Shown: positions 10,574 through 19,616, numbered from the stretch's first letter. The stretch is DNA of 64,000 nt from Falsiroseomonas bella (GCF_003173615.1 NZ_QGNA01000003.1:124001-188000), one strand, 5' to 3'. Numbers and translations: made by a program. The notes: generated by a model from the letters alone, not told the origin.

Positions 10574-10656
10574 GCCCCCACCCAACCCTCCCCCGCACCG
10601 CGGGGGAGGGCTTTGTCTCCCTCCCCCGCGGTGCGGGGGAGGGTTGGGGTGGGGGC
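10574..10656. repeat. long inverted repeat with nested hairpins
   Basis: Two arms of 37 and 38 bases (10574-10610 and 10619-10656) are complementary apart from one extra G, separated by an 8-base loop. Each arm is also a hairpin on its own: CCCTCCCCCGC, a 3-base loop, then the exact complement. It sits directly after pdhC and before the GNAT gene. It could terminate or attenuate transcription into GNAT-lpdA. The CCCACCCAACCCTCCCCCGC style of arm looks like a dispersed palindromic element. No target duplication or coding content is seen. Confidence 0.85.
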
Positions 10657-10665
10657 CTGTGCGCC

Positions 10666-11151
10666 ATGACCCTCTCGCTTCGCGACGCCACCCCCGCAGA
10701 CCTCCCCCTCGTGCTCCACTTCATCCGCGCGCTCGCCGACTACGAGCGCCTCTCGCACGAGGTCCGCGCCGATGAGGCGACACTCGGAAAATTCCTCTTC
10801 GGCGAACCCCGCCGCGCCGAGGCGCTGATCGCGCGCTGGAAGGACGAACCGGTCGGCTTCGCCGTCTGGTACTACTCCTTCTCGACCTTCGTCGGCCGCC
10901 CCTCGCTCTACATCGAGGATGTGTTCGTGAAGCCGGAAGCGCGGGGCAGGGGGATCGGCAAGGCGATCTTCCGAAACCTCGCGGCCCGCGCGCTGGCGCA
11001 GGGCTGCGGCCGGATGGAGTGGTCCGTGCTGGACTGGAACGCACCCTCCATCGCCTTCTATCGCAGCCTCGGTGCGAAGCCGCGCGATGGCTGGACGCTG
11101 CAGCAACTCACCGGCGAAGCGCTCAACGCGCTGGCCGCACGGCAAGGATAA
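10666..11151 (+). CDS. GNAT family N-acetyltransferase
   Basis: A 161-residue single GNAT domain. The acetyl-CoA binding motif is visible in VKPEARGRGIGKAIFRNLA (about 86-104), followed by the WSVLDWNAPSIAFYRSLGA segment typical of the fold. The overall pattern resembles diamine/thialysine acetyltransferases (SSAT-like), but the substrate is not certain. It starts immediately after the long inverted repeat and ends 5 bp before lpdA, so it appears inserted in the pdh-lpdA order. Confidence 0.9.
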   Translation: MTLSLRDATPADLPLVLHFIRALADYERLSHEVRADEATLGKFLFGEPRRAEALIARWKDEPVGFAVWYYSFSTFVGRPSLYIEDVFVKPEARGRGIGKAIFRNLAARALAQGCGRMEWSVLDWNAPSIAFYRSLGAKPRDGWTLQQLTGEALNALAARQG

Positions 11152-11156
11152 GAACC

Positions 11157-12551
11157 ATGGCCGAGAACTTCGATATTGTCGTCGTCGGTGGCGGCCCCGG
11201 CGGCTACGTCGCGGCGATCCGCGCCAGCCAGCTCGGCATGAAGACCGCGCTGGTGGAGCGCGAGAATCTCGGCGGCATCTGCCTCAACTGGGGCTGCATC
11301 CCGACCAAGGCGCTGCTGCGCGCGAGCGAGATCAACCACCTGCTGCACAGCCTCGACCAGTACGGCTTCGCCGCCGACAACATCCGCTTCGACTTCGCCA
11401 AGGTGATCAAGCGCAGCCGCGGCGTCGCCGGCCAGCTTTCCGGCGGCGTGAAGCACCTGATGAAGAAGAACAAGGTCACGGTGTTCGACGGCCACGGCAA
11501 GCTCGCCGGCCCCGGCAAGGTCAGCGTGAGCAAGGACGGCAAGCCGGTCGCCGATATCGCCGCGAAGCACATCATCCTCGCCACCGGCGCGCGGGCGCGC
11601 GTGATCCCGGGCATGGAGCCGGACGGCAAGCTGATCTGGACGTACCGCGAGGCGATGACCCCCACGGCGATGCCGAAGTCGCTGATCGTCGTCGGGTCCG
11701 GCGCGATCGGCAGCGAGTTCGCCAGCTTCTACCTCAACATGGGCGCCCAGTTGACGCTGGTCGAAGTCATGGACCGCATCCTGCCGGTGGAGGACGCCGA
11801 GATATCCGCCTTCGTCGCCAAATCCTTCACGAAGCAGGGCATGAAGCTGCTCACCGGCGCCCGCGTGCAGGGCGTGCGCAAGGGCGCGGACAACGTCACC
11901 GCCATCATCGAGGCCGGCGGCAAGGTGCAGGAGATCACCGCCGACCGCCTGATCTCCGCCGTCGGCATCGTCGGCAATGTCGAGGACATCGGGCTCGAGG
12001 GCACCAAGGTGAAGGTGGACCGCACCCATGTCGTCACCGACGCCTTCGGCAACACCGGCGAGCCCGGCGTCTATGCCATCGGCGACCTCACAGGCCCGCC
12101 CTGGCTGGCGCACAAGGCCTCCCACGAGGCGATCATCTGTGTCGAGGCCATCGCCGGGAAGCACCCGCATGCGATGGACGTGCTGAACATCCCCGGCTGC
12201 ACCTACTGCCGCCCGCAGGTCGCCTCGGTGGGCCTGACGGAGGCTCGTGCCAAGGAACTCGGCCACGAGGTCCGCGTGGGCCGCTTCCCCTTCATCGGCA
12301 ACGGCAAGGCCATCGCGATGGGCGAGCCCGAGGGCCTGGTGAAGACCGTCTTCGACGCCAAGACCGGCGAACTGCTGGGCGCCCACATGGTCGGCCCGGA
12401 GGTGACCGAGATGATCCAGGGCTACGGCATCGCCCGCACCCTGGAATCCACCGAGGCCGAGCTGATGCACACCGTCTTCCCCCACCCGACGGTCAGCGAG
12501 ACGATGCATGAGTCGGTTCTGGACGCCTACGGCCGGGTTATCCATATCTAG
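11157..12551 (+). CDS. lpdA: dihydrolipoyl dehydrogenase (E3)
   Basis: FAD-dependent E3 of 464 residues that reoxidises dihydrolipoyl groups with NAD+. It has the FAD motif VVGGGPGGYVAAIRA at the N-terminus, the redox pair in GGICLNWGCIPTKA, the NAD-binding GSGAIGSEFASFY, the FAD contact YAIGDLTGPPWLAHKASHE and the catalytic FPHPTVSETMHES near the end. The start ATG overlaps no gene and follows AAGGATAAGAACC. It serves the pyruvate dehydrogenase complex encoded just upstream. Confidence 0.97.
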   Translation: MAENFDIVVVGGGPGGYVAAIRASQLGMKTALVERENLGGICLNWGCIPTKALLRASEINHLLHSLDQYGFAADNIRFDFAKVIKRSRGVAGQLSGGVKHLMKKNKVTVFDGHGKLAGPGKVSVSKDGKPVADIAAKHIILATGARARVIPGMEPDGKLIWTYREAMTPTAMPKSLIVVGSGAIGSEFASFYLNMGAQLTLVEVMDRILPVEDAEISAFVAKSFTKQGMKLLTGARVQGVRKGADNVTAIIEAGGKVQEITADRLISAVGIVGNVEDIGLEGTKVKVDRTHVVTDAFGNTGEPGVYAIGDLTGPPWLAHKASHEAIICVEAIAGKHPHAMDVLNIPGCTYCRPQVASVGLTEARAKELGHEVRVGRFPFIGNGKAIAMGEPEGLVKTVFDAKTGELLGAHMVGPEVTEMIQGYGIARTLESTEAELMHTVFPHPTVSETMHESVLDAYGRVIHI

Positions 12552-12554
12552 GTC

Positions 12555-13526
12555 ATGACCACCCGTCTCGAGATCGACCACCGTGCCGTGCGCACGGGTG
12601 CCGACCGGCACCCCGAGAAGGCGCATCGGCCCGACAACCCCATCCAGCGGAAGCCCGCCTGGATCCGGGTGAAGGCGCCCACCAGCCCGGTCTATCGCGA
12701 GACGCACGCGCTGATGCGCGCCAACGGCCTGGTCACGGTCTGTGAGGAAGCGGCCTGCCCGAACATCGGGGAGTGCTGGTCGCAGCGCCACGCCACCATG
12801 ATGATCATGGGCGAGACCTGCACCCGCGCCTGTTCCTTCTGCAACGTCGCCACCGGCATCCCGAAGCCGCTCGACACCGACGAGCCGCGCCGGGTCGCCG
12901 ATGCCGTTGCGAAGCTCGGCCTGCGCCATGTCGTCGTGACCAGCGTGGACCGCGACGACCTTCGCGATGGCGGCGCGGAGCATTTCGCGCAGACCATCCG
13001 CGCCATCCGCGACGCCGCGCCGGAGACCACCATCGAGATCCTGACGCCCGATTTCCTGCGCAAGGACGGCGCGCTGGAAGTCGTCGTCTCGGCGCGCCCC
13101 GACGTCTTCAACCACAATCTCGAGACGGTTCCCGCGCTCTATCCCACGATTCGACCCGGGGCGCGCTACTATCACTCGCTGCGCCTGCTGGACCGCGTGA
13201 AGCAGCTCGATCCCTCCATCTTCACCAAGTCCGGCCTGATGGTCGGCCTGGGCGAGAAGCGGATCGAGGTGCTGCAGGTGATGGACGATCTGCGGAGCGC
13301 GGAAGTGGATTTCCTCACCATCGGCCAGTACCTGCAGCCCACGGTGAAGCACGCCGCGGTGGACCGCTTCGTCACGCCGGAGGAATTCGCGGACTACGCG
13401 CAGGTCGCGCGGGGCAAGGGTTTTCTTCTCGTCTCCGCCACGCCGCTGACGCGCAGCTCCTATCACGCGGATCGGGACTTCGCGCAACTGCGTGCGGCGC
13501 GCGAGGCGCGGCTGAAGGCCGCCTGA
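12555..13526 (+). CDS. lipA: lipoyl synthase
   Basis: Radical SAM enzyme of 323 residues that inserts the two sulfur atoms into octanoyl groups on lipoyl domains. Both iron-sulfur cluster motifs are present: the auxiliary-cluster cysteines in [13 protein letters not shown] and the radical-SAM CxxxCxxC in CTRACSFC. The closing segment RSSYHAD, with its conserved serine, is also there. It starts 3 bp after lpdA, so the cofactor enzyme is encoded with the complexes that need it. Confidence 0.97.
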   Translation: MTTRLEIDHRAVRTGADRHPEKAHRPDNPIQRKPAWIRVKAPTSPVYRETHALMRANGLVTVCEEAACPNIGECWSQRHATMMIMGETCTRACSFCNVATGIPKPLDTDEPRRVADAVAKLGLRHVVVTSVDRDDLRDGGAEHFAQTIRAIRDAAPETTIEILTPDFLRKDGALEVVVSARPDVFNHNLETVPALYPTIRPGARYYHSLRLLDRVKQLDPSIFTKSGLMVGLGEKRIEVLQVMDDLRSAEVDFLTIGQYLQPTVKHAAVDRFVTPEEFADYAQVARGKGFLLVSATPLTRSSYHADRDFAQLRAAREARLKAA

Positions 13527-13996
13527 TGCCGACCCATGCCGAGAAGAAGGTGCTCCCCTACAGCTCGGAGCAGCTCTTCGACATGGTGGCCGATGTGCGC
13601 CGCTACCCGGAATTCCTGCCCTGGTGCGTCGGCGCGCGGGTGATCTCGCGCACCGAAGACGAGCTGATCGCGGACCTGACCATCGGCTTCAAGATGTTTC
13701 GCGAGACCTTCCGCAGCCAGGTCACGCTGGAGCGACCGCACCATGTGCATGTGCGCTACCTGAACGGCCCCTTCCGCTACCTGAACAACCACTGGCGCTT
13801 CGCGCCGGTGCCGAACGGAACCGAGGTGGATTTCTTCGTGGATTTTGAGTTCCGCTCGCGCCTGCTGCAGGCGGTGATCGGCACGGTGTTCAACGAGGCC
13901 GTGCGCCTGATGGTCCGCGCCTTCGAACGCCGCGCCTACATCCTGTATCGCCGCAGCGCGCCCCCCGCGGGCGAACCCGCGCCGCGGGAGGCCTGA
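13526..13996 (+). CDS. COQ10/RatA-like START-domain protein
   Basis: A 156-residue polyketide cyclase/START-type lipid-binding domain. The opening KVLPYSSEQLFDMVADVRRY and the VDFEFRSRLLQAVIG region match the COQ10/RatA group, whose members bind ubiquinone precursors (COQ10) or are described as ribosome-association toxins (RatA). The ubiquinone chaperone role is the more likely in alphaproteobacteria, but sequence alone does not decide. Its ATG overlaps the lipA stop by one base, so they are co-translated. Confidence 0.88.
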   Translation: MPTHAEKKVLPYSSEQLFDMVADVRRYPEFLPWCVGARVISRTEDELIADLTIGFKMFRETFRSQVTLERPHHVHVRYLNGPFRYLNNHWRFAPVPNGTEVDFFVDFEFRSRLLQAVIGTVFNEAVRLMVRAFERRAYILYRRSAPPAGEPAPREA

Positions 13997-14011
13997 CCGC
14001 GGCCCGCGGCG

Positions 14012-14329
14012 TCAGCCGCGCGGCGCCGATTGCCCATCCGTGATCCGGCGGATCACCTCGCCCACCTGCACCATCTCCTGCGCGTAGTCCTGCGAGGCCT
14101 GCGCGAGGAAGCGGAACTGCGCCTCCATCATGCCCTTCACGTCGCCGACCGGCATGGAGGAGACGAACTCCATCTGCGCGCGCATGCGGCGGCCCGAGAA
14201 ATCCAACATCTCCTGTGTGATCTGGGCCGCCATCTCGCTCAGCATCAGGTTGGCGGCGAAGGGGCTTTCCGGCAGCGCCGCGACGTGGGGCGCAGGCGCG
14301 GGCGCAGGCGTTTCGATACGCGACATCAT
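14012..14329 (-). CDS. small phasin-like protein
   Basis: A 105-residue, mostly helical protein without membrane segment, rich in Met, Gln and Ala (MEAQFRFLAQASQDYAQEMV). The amphipathic helices resemble phasins, which coat polyhydroxyalkanoate granules, but no family signature is decisive. Two adjacent ATG codons follow a GAGGAGG ribosome binding site. It is convergent with the START-domain gene and lies 15 bp from it. Confidence 0.6.
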   Translation of the reverse strand: MMSRIETPAPAPAPHVAALPESPFAANLMLSEMAAQITQEMLDFSGRRMRAQMEFVSSMPVGDVKGMMEAQFRFLAQASQDYAQEMVQVGEVIRRITDGQSAPRG

Positions 14330-14479
14330 TCACCCTCCTCATTCGCCGGCATCGCCGGCGGCGGCGAGGTAAGGCCCGCTTCGCGGCGCGCGCAATGCGT
14401 CGAATTGGCCGCCACGCTGCGGCAAAGCGGCCACGCCTTGCCCTTGCGGAAGGCTCGCGAAATCGCGATGCGCTGTGCG

Positions 14480-15001
14480 TCAGAGGAACGCCAGGCCGGC
14501 CACGCCGCCCGCGGCCAGCACCCACAGCAGGTTCAGCTCCGTCCGCCACACCAGCAGGGCCGCGACGACCGCGACGGCAAGCCCGACAAGTTGCGCCGCC
14601 GCCGCCTGCGCCATGATGAGGCCGGAGGCGAGGATCAGCCCGATCGCGATCGGCACCAGCCCCGCCCGTACCGCCTTCAGCCAGGGCTTCGCGGCCAGCC
14701 GCTCCGTCACGCCCGCCACCCACCAGGCCAGCCCCCAGGCCGGCGCGACGATGCCGAGGAAGGCGGCCCCCATCCCCGCCGGCCCCGCGATCACCCAGCC
14801 CAGCGCCGCGGCCACCAGGATGTTCGGCCCCGGCGCGGCCTGCGCCAGCGCGTAGACCTGCGCGAAGGTCGCACTGTCCAGCCAGCCATGGATCTCCACG
14901 ATCTGGCGGTGCATCTCCGGCACCACGGCATTCGCGCCGCCGACCGCCAGCAGCGACAGCGTGCCGAAGGTCAGCAGCAGGGAGAGCAGAACGCCGCCCA
15001 T
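14480..15001 (-). CDS. chromate transporter, C-terminal-type half protein
   Basis: A 173-residue membrane protein with about five to six helices, one half of a two-gene ChrA-type chromate transporter. The family signature appears as GGANAVVPEMHRQIVE and AQAAPGPNILVA. Its ATG shares one base with the stop of the other half, so the two subunits are produced together. Split (short-chain) ChrA proteins are known to act as pairs. Chromate efflux is the described function for the family; whether chromate is the real substrate here is not shown. Confidence 0.88.
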   Translation of the reverse strand: MGGVLLSLLLTFGTLSLLAVGGANAVVPEMHRQIVEIHGWLDSATFAQVYALAQAAPGPNILVAAALGWVIAGPAGMGAAFLGIVAPAWGLAWWVAGVTERLAAKPWLKAVRAGLVPIAIGLILASGLIMAQAAAAQLVGLAVAVVAALLVWRTELNLLWVLAAGGVAGLAFL

Positions 15002-15555
15002 CAGCCGCGCGCCTTCTGGCGGCGCAGCGCGGCGCCGACGGCGAAGGGCGCCAGCAGCAGCACGATCAGCGGCAGCGGCAGGCGCAGCCAAGCGGCCGCG
15101 GCCGTCGCCAGCAGCCCGATCACCACCATCTCCGGCGGCGGCCGCAATTTCTGGCCCATCTTCACCGCCGTGCCGACCACCATGCCCGCCGCCGCCGCGG
15201 CGATGCCGTGCATGAAGCTGTCCACGCGCGGATCGTCCGCGACGCTGCCATAGACCAGCAGCAGCCCGGTCAGCAGCACCAGCGGCACCGCGTAGAAGCC
15301 GCTGCTCGCCGCCAGCGCGCCGGTGAAGCCGTGGAAGCGCCGGCCGAGCATCACCGAGGTGTTCCCCACATTCGGCCCCGGCAGCACCTGCCCGGCGGCG
15401 AGCATCTCGGCGTAGTCGCGCTCCGACAACCAGCGCTTCTCCTCCACCACCACTTGGCGCGCGAGCGCCGCGGCGCCGCCGAAGCCGAACAGCCCGACGC
15501 GGGTGAAGGCCAGGAACAGCTGCAGCCGCGTCGGCGGCGGCGCGAGGTCGGTCAT
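15001..15555 (-). CDS. chromate transporter, N-terminal-type half protein
   Basis: A 184-residue membrane protein with about five helices, the partner of the downstream half. The conserved core FGFGGAAALARQVVVEEKRW and GQVLPGPNVGNTSVML (compare APGPN in the partner) identify the chromate ion transporter family. I start at the ATG giving MTDLAPPPTRLQLFLAFTRV; earlier in-frame codons encode unconserved arginine-rich sequence. It is divergent from the pirin gene, with about 110 bp between them. Confidence 0.88.
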   Translation of the reverse strand: MTDLAPPPTRLQLFLAFTRVGLFGFGGAAALARQVVVEEKRWLSERDYAEMLAAGQVLPGPNVGNTSVMLGRRFHGFTGALAASSGFYAVPLVLLTGLLLVYGSVADDPRVDSFMHGIAAAAAGMVVGTAVKMGQKLRPPPEMVVIGLLATAAAAWLRLPLPLIVLLLAPFAVGAALRRQKARG

Positions 15556-15668
15556 GCGGAATCTCCCCCCGCCATGATGGGCAGGCGCCGCGCGCCGCGG
15601 AAGCCGGTGCCGGGCGTTGACCGGACATGCCATGCGGCGCCATGCCACGCGCCCGAAGGAGAGATGCG

Positions 15669-16529
15669 ATGCCGAGCCGCAGCCTTGTCGCCGTCCATCC
15701 CGCGATGCGCGACGACATCGGGGACCTCGTCACCCGCCGCCCGCTGCCGGGGCCGGGGCTCGATCAGGTGGACCCCTTCCTGTTCCTGAACCATCACGGT
15801 CCGCAGACCTACAGGCCGGGCAACCAGGGCCTGCCCTTCGGCCCGCATCCGCATCGCGGCTTCGAGACGGTGACCTTCATCCTGGAGGGCGAGCTCGCCC
15901 ATCTCGACAGCGGCGGGCATGAGAGCGTGATCCGCGCCGGCGGCGTGCAGTGGATGACGGCGGGCAGGGGCCTCGTCCATGCCGAGGTCTCACCCGAGAG
16001 TTTCAAGCGCGCCGGCGGGCCGATGGAAATCCTGCAGCTCTGGGTGAACCTGCCGGGCCGGCTGAAGATGACCGCGCCCGCCTATACCGGCCTGCAGCGC
16101 GAGGACATCCCGCTGGTCGAGGCCGATGACGGCCGCGTGCGGATCGAGCTGATCTCCGGCACCTGGGAGGGCCACAAGGGCGCCTTCGAATCGCTCACCG
16201 GCGTGGCGATGACCGTGCTGCGCCTGGCGCCCGGCGGGCGCGTCAGCGCGCCGGCGCCGCAGGGCCGCAACGTCTTTCTCTACGTCGTCGCCGGCACGCT
16301 GGAGGTGGCGGGGACGCCGGTGCCGAAGTTCAACCTCGTCGAGCTCGCCGATGACGGCGACAGCGTTGCGCTCGTCGCCGGTGCGGAAGGCGCCGTCGCG
16401 CTGTTCGGCCATGCCGCGCCGCTGAGCGAGCCGGTCGTCGCGCACGGCCCCTTCGTGATGAACACGCGCGAGGAGATCGTCGCGGCGGTGCGCGACTACC
16501 AGGCCGGGCGCTTCGGCACGCTGTCGTAG
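15669..16529 (+). CDS. pirin family protein
   Basis: A 286-residue bicupin. The metal-binding residues are in FGPHPHRGFETVTFILEGE and the following GGVQWMTAGRGLVHAEV. Pirins bind iron; some have quercetinase activity and some are redox regulators. An AGGAGA ribosome binding site precedes the chosen ATG. A second, distinct pirin gene lies at about 36.4 kb. No partner gene suggests a pathway. Confidence 0.92.
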   Translation: MPSRSLVAVHPAMRDDIGDLVTRRPLPGPGLDQVDPFLFLNHHGPQTYRPGNQGLPFGPHPHRGFETVTFILEGELAHLDSGGHESVIRAGGVQWMTAGRGLVHAEVSPESFKRAGGPMEILQLWVNLPGRLKMTAPAYTGLQREDIPLVEADDGRVRIELISGTWEGHKGAFESLTGVAMTVLRLAPGGRVSAPAPQGRNVFLYVVAGTLEVAGTPVPKFNLVELADDGDSVALVAGAEGAVALFGHAAPLSEPVVAHGPFVMNTREEIVAAVRDYQAGRFGTLS

Positions 16530-16561
16530 CGTCCGGCGCGGAAGCTGCGTTAGCATCGCGC

Positions 16562-17173
16562 ATGCTCCGCCGCGCCCTCCTGCCGCTCGCCGCCGCTGCC
16601 TGGCTGCCGCTGCCCGCTTTGGCCGCGCGCACCCGCGTGGGGGAGGTGACGCAGCTCGATGGCTCGGCGGTCGCGCTCTTTTCCGGCGAGCCGCCGCGGA
16701 CGCTCGCGCCCGCCGCGCCGATCATGATCGAGGACCTGCTCAGCACCGGCCCGGCGACGCGCTTCGCCTGCCGGCTGGAAGGCGGGCAGGAACTGCGGCT
16801 CGGCGAGAATGCCAGCCTGCGGGTGGACCGCGCGGCACTGCGCGGCGCGCGGCCCGGCACGGCGATCCGCAACTTCGGCGGCGCGGTGCTGATGGACCTG
16901 CCACCAGCGGAGACCGGCGCGCGGCGCGGCGCGACCACGCTGACCCTGCCCTGGGCCGCGATTGGCGTGCGCGGCACGCGCTTCTTCGCGGGCACGCTGG
17001 ATGGCCGCAACGCGGTCTTCGTGGAGCGCGGCCAGGTCGCGGTCTCGGCCGCCGGCGCGACGGCCGTGCTCACCGAAGGGGAGGGCGTGGACGTGGCCGA
17101 GGGCGGTCCGCCCGGCCCCGTCACGCGCTGGGGCGCGCCGCGCATCGCGCGCGCCCTTGCGCTGGTGACCTAG
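16562..17173 (+). CDS. exported FecR-domain protein
   Basis: A 203-residue protein with a signal peptide (MLRRALLPLAAAAWLPLPAL ending ALA-A). A FecR domain follows (LGENASLRVDRAALRG, TLTLPWAAIGVRGTRFFAGT). In this context the domain is a periplasmic beta module rather than the anti-sigma FecR. Such stand-alone FecR proteins are often beside CHASE2-cyclase genes, and that is the case here, though convergently. Its stop codon and that of the cyclase share the palindrome CTAG. Confidence 0.85.
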   Translation: MLRRALLPLAAAAWLPLPALAARTRVGEVTQLDGSAVALFSGEPPRTLAPAAPIMIEDLLSTGPATRFACRLEGGQELRLGENASLRVDRAALRGARPGTAIRNFGGAVLMDLPPAETGARRGATTLTLPWAAIGVRGTRFFAGTLDGRNAVFVERGQVAVSAAGATAVLTEGEGVDVAEGGPPGPVTRWGAPRIARALALVT

Positions 17174-18945
17174 GACAGCGGCCGCACCTCCCACTGCCCC
17201 GGCAGCCCGCGCAGCGCGAAGCGGCCGAGCGGCGGCGGCAGGGAGGGGTCCTCGATCGCCGCCACCAACGCCCGCCGGCCGAGTTCCTTGCCGAGTTCCT
17301 GCAGCCGCGCCGCCATGTTCGCCGCATCGCCGCACACCGCCCAGGTGAGGCGTGAGCCGCCGATCTCGCCCGCCAGCACCTCGCCCGCCGCGACGCCGAT
17401 CCGCGTCTCGCCCCAGCCCAGCGCGGCGGCCTCCGGCGTGGCCCGGAACGCCTCGGCGAAGCGGTCCACCGCGCGCGCCGCGGCCAGCGCCCGCGCCGCG
17501 TGATCGGCCTGCGGCAGCGGCGCGCCGAACACGCCGAGCACGCTGTCGCCGATCAGCCGCTCCAGCGTCGCGCCCTCGGCCAGCATCGCCGCCTCGATCC
17601 CGGCGAGATAGGCGTTGAGCGCCGGCACCAGCGAGCCCGGTGCGGTCCGGTTCACCATGGCGGAGAAGCCGGCCAGGTCGGTCATCACCACCGCCACATT
17701 GCAGCGCTCCGGCCGCAGCCGCTCCGCCTCGGGCAATGCGAGCAGGCGGTCGGCGACGCCGGTCGGCAGGCGATGCGCGAAGCGGGCGAGCAGCGCAGAG
17801 CGCTCCCGCGCGAGGCGCAGCGCCGCCGCGGCCGCCTCCGCCACGCCGCCGAGCAGGGCCGCCACTGCCGGCAGCACCGGGTCGAGCAACAGCGGCCCGA
17901 AGCGCAGCACCGCGGCGGCCGCACCGACCCAGCCGAGGGCGAGCAGCGCCGCCAGCACCAGCCCCGCGCCGCTGCGCCACCGCACCAGCACCGCCGCGAC
18001 GGCGCCGAGCAGCAACGCGGCCAGCGCCTCGGCCATGGCGCCGCCTGGCGGGCGGCTGGGCTGCCAGCCCGCCACGATCTGCGCCGCCGCCTCTGCCTGC
18101 AGGCGCAGGGAGGGGGTGAAGGGGCCGAAGACGGAGCCGCGCAACGCCGCGGCACCCGGCGCCGTGACGCCGATCACCGCCAGCCGCCCGCGCAGCGCCT
18201 CCGGCCCCAGCGCGCCGTCGAGCAGCGCGGTGGCGGGCAGCATGGGCACGGTCTCGCGCGCCGGATGCAGGCGCAGCAGGCCGTCCGGCGGGAAGTCCAG
18301 CACCAGCGGCCCGACCTCCAGCCGCATCGGTGCGCCGCCGCGCAGCAGCAGCGTCCGCTCGCCGAGCGCGCTCGCGATGGCCGCGAGGGCCAGGCCCGGC
18401 GCCGCCGTCGCCTCCGCCCCCGGCGCGCCGAGCCGCACCAGCAGGGGCGCGGCGCGCACCACCTCGCCCGGCAGGCCCGCGAAGGCCGAGGGCACGCCGC
18501 CGATCGCCGGCGGCGCCAGGCCCGGCAGCAGCGCCACGCCGGCCAGATCGGGCCCGCCGAGCTGCGCGACCCCGAATCCCGCCGCCGCGCGCGGCCCGGC
18601 GAGCGCCGCCTGCACGGTCGGGACGAGGCCCAGCGCCTCGGCCAGGGCGGCATCGCCCGCCGCAGGCTCCTCCACGACGATGTCGAGCGCGACCGCTGCC
18701 GCGCCGGCCTCTGCGACCGCCGTGACCAGGGCGGCGAGCTTCTCGCGCGGCCAGGGCCAGGGCCCCTCCGCTTCGAGCGAGGCCTCGTCCACCGCCACCG
18801 CCACCACCGGCGCGGCGGGTTCCGAGGGCCGGGGGACCAGCGCCATCAGCCGGTCGGTCGCGGCCTCCCGGATGTCCGCCGCAGGGCCGGGCGCCAGCAG
18901 CGCGGCCAGCGCCAGCAGCGCAGCGGCGGCAGCGCCCGCCTTCAC
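17170..18945 (-). CDS. adenylate/guanylate cyclase with CHASE2 sensor domain
   Basis: A 591-residue membrane signalling enzyme. An N-terminal helix is followed by a periplasmic CHASE2 domain (about 35-290), then three close membrane helices (about 300-370) and a class III nucleotide cyclase domain. The catalytic domain has metal-binding aspartates in VVMTDLAGFSAMV and in RLIGDSVLGVFGAP. It would make cAMP or cGMP in response to an external signal. Its start overlaps the stop of a Crp/Fnr-type regulator by 4 bp, so a nucleotide-producing enzyme and a probable nucleotide-binding regulator are co-translated. Confidence 0.92.
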   Translation of the reverse strand: MKAGAAAAALLALAALLAPGPAADIREAATDRLMALVPRPSEPAAPVVAVAVDEASLEAEGPWPWPREKLAALVTAVAEAGAAAVALDIVVEEPAAGDAALAEALGLVPTVQAALAGPRAAAGFGVAQLGGPDLAGVALLPGLAPPAIGGVPSAFAGLPGEVVRAAPLLVRLGAPGAEATAAPGLALAAIASALGERTLLLRGGAPMRLEVGPLVLDFPPDGLLRLHPARETVPMLPATALLDGALGPEALRGRLAVIGVTAPGAAALRGSVFGPFTPSLRLQAEAAAQIVAGWQPSRPPGGAMAEALAALLLGAVAAVLVRWRSGAGLVLAALLALGWVGAAAAVLRFGPLLLDPVLPAVAALLGGVAEAAAAALRLARERSALLARFAHRLPTGVADRLLALPEAERLRPERCNVAVVMTDLAGFSAMVNRTAPGSLVPALNAYLAGIEAAMLAEGATLERLIGDSVLGVFGAPLPQADHAARALAAARAVDRFAEAFRATPEAAALGWGETRIGVAAGEVLAGEIGGSRLTWAVCGDAANMAARLQELGKELGRRALVAAIEDPSLPPPLGRFALRGLPGQWEVRPLS

Positions 18946-19616
18946 CCGCCGGCGGCCAGCCCGCGCAGCCCCGCAGGATCGCTGAGCCTCAGACCGGCGC
19001 GCACCGGCTCGATCAGCCCGCGGCCGCGGAACTCGGCCAGCACGGCATTCACCTTGGGCCGCGTCGCGGCGACCAGCGCGGCGATCTGGCCCTGCGGCAG
19101 GCGCACCAGGCCGGAGGGATCAGCCGCGGCAAGCTGCAGCAGCGCCATCGCCACGCGCTCCGGCAGGCTGCGCAGCCCGACCGCCTCGGCCTGGTCCGTG
19201 GTGCGCCGCAGCCGGGCGGCCAGGGTGCGCAGCAACGCGGCCGCGACCGCCGCGTCCTCGCCGATGATCCGTGCCGCATCGGCATGGCGCAGCAGCAGCG
19301 CGCGCACCGGCGTCAGCGCGGTGGCGTCCGCGCTGCGCGGCCCGCCATCGATCAGCGCGATCTCGCCCAGCGGCTCGCCCGGCCCGATCAGGCCGAGGGT
19401 GAGTTCCCGCCCCGCCTCGGTGGAGAGATGGATCCGCACCAGCCCGTCCACCACGACGACCAGCCCTTCGCCGGGATCGCCCCGACGGAACAGCAGCGCC
19501 CCGACGTCGTGCCGGACCGGCCGCGCGATGGCGGCCAGACGGTCGAGCGCGGCGTCGGGAACGCCGCCGAGGAAGGGCAGGCGGCCGAGCAGCCGCCTTG
19601 TCTCGGGATCAGGCAC
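18942..19616 (-). CDS. Crp/Fnr family transcriptional regulator
   Basis: A 224-residue regulator: N-terminal cyclic-nucleotide-binding domain (about 15-125), a dimerisation helix, and a C-terminal winged helix. The phosphate-binding cassette is well kept (GEIALIDGGPRSADATAL), with the arginine that contacts the cyclic phosphate, so true cNMP binding is plausible. No FNR-type cysteine cluster is seen at the N-terminus. The recognition helix lies in GQIAALVAATRPKVNAVLAE. Start codon GTG. Coupled to the downstream cyclase. Confidence 0.9.
   Translation of the reverse strand: MPDPETRRLLGRLPFLGGVPDAALDRLAAIARPVRHDVGALLFRRGDPGEGLVVVVDGLVRIHLSTEAGRELTLGLIGPGEPLGEIALIDGGPRSADATALTPVRALLLRHADAARIIGEDAAVAAALLRTLAARLRRTTDQAEAVGLRSLPERVAMALLQLAAADPSGLVRLPQGQIAALVAATRPKVNAVLAEFRGRGLIEPVRAGLRLSDPAGLRGLAAGG

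Noticed and set aside
11058-13487. Leftward frame of 809 codons
   Set aside because: Antisense shadow of lpdA and lipA; no domain is recognisable.
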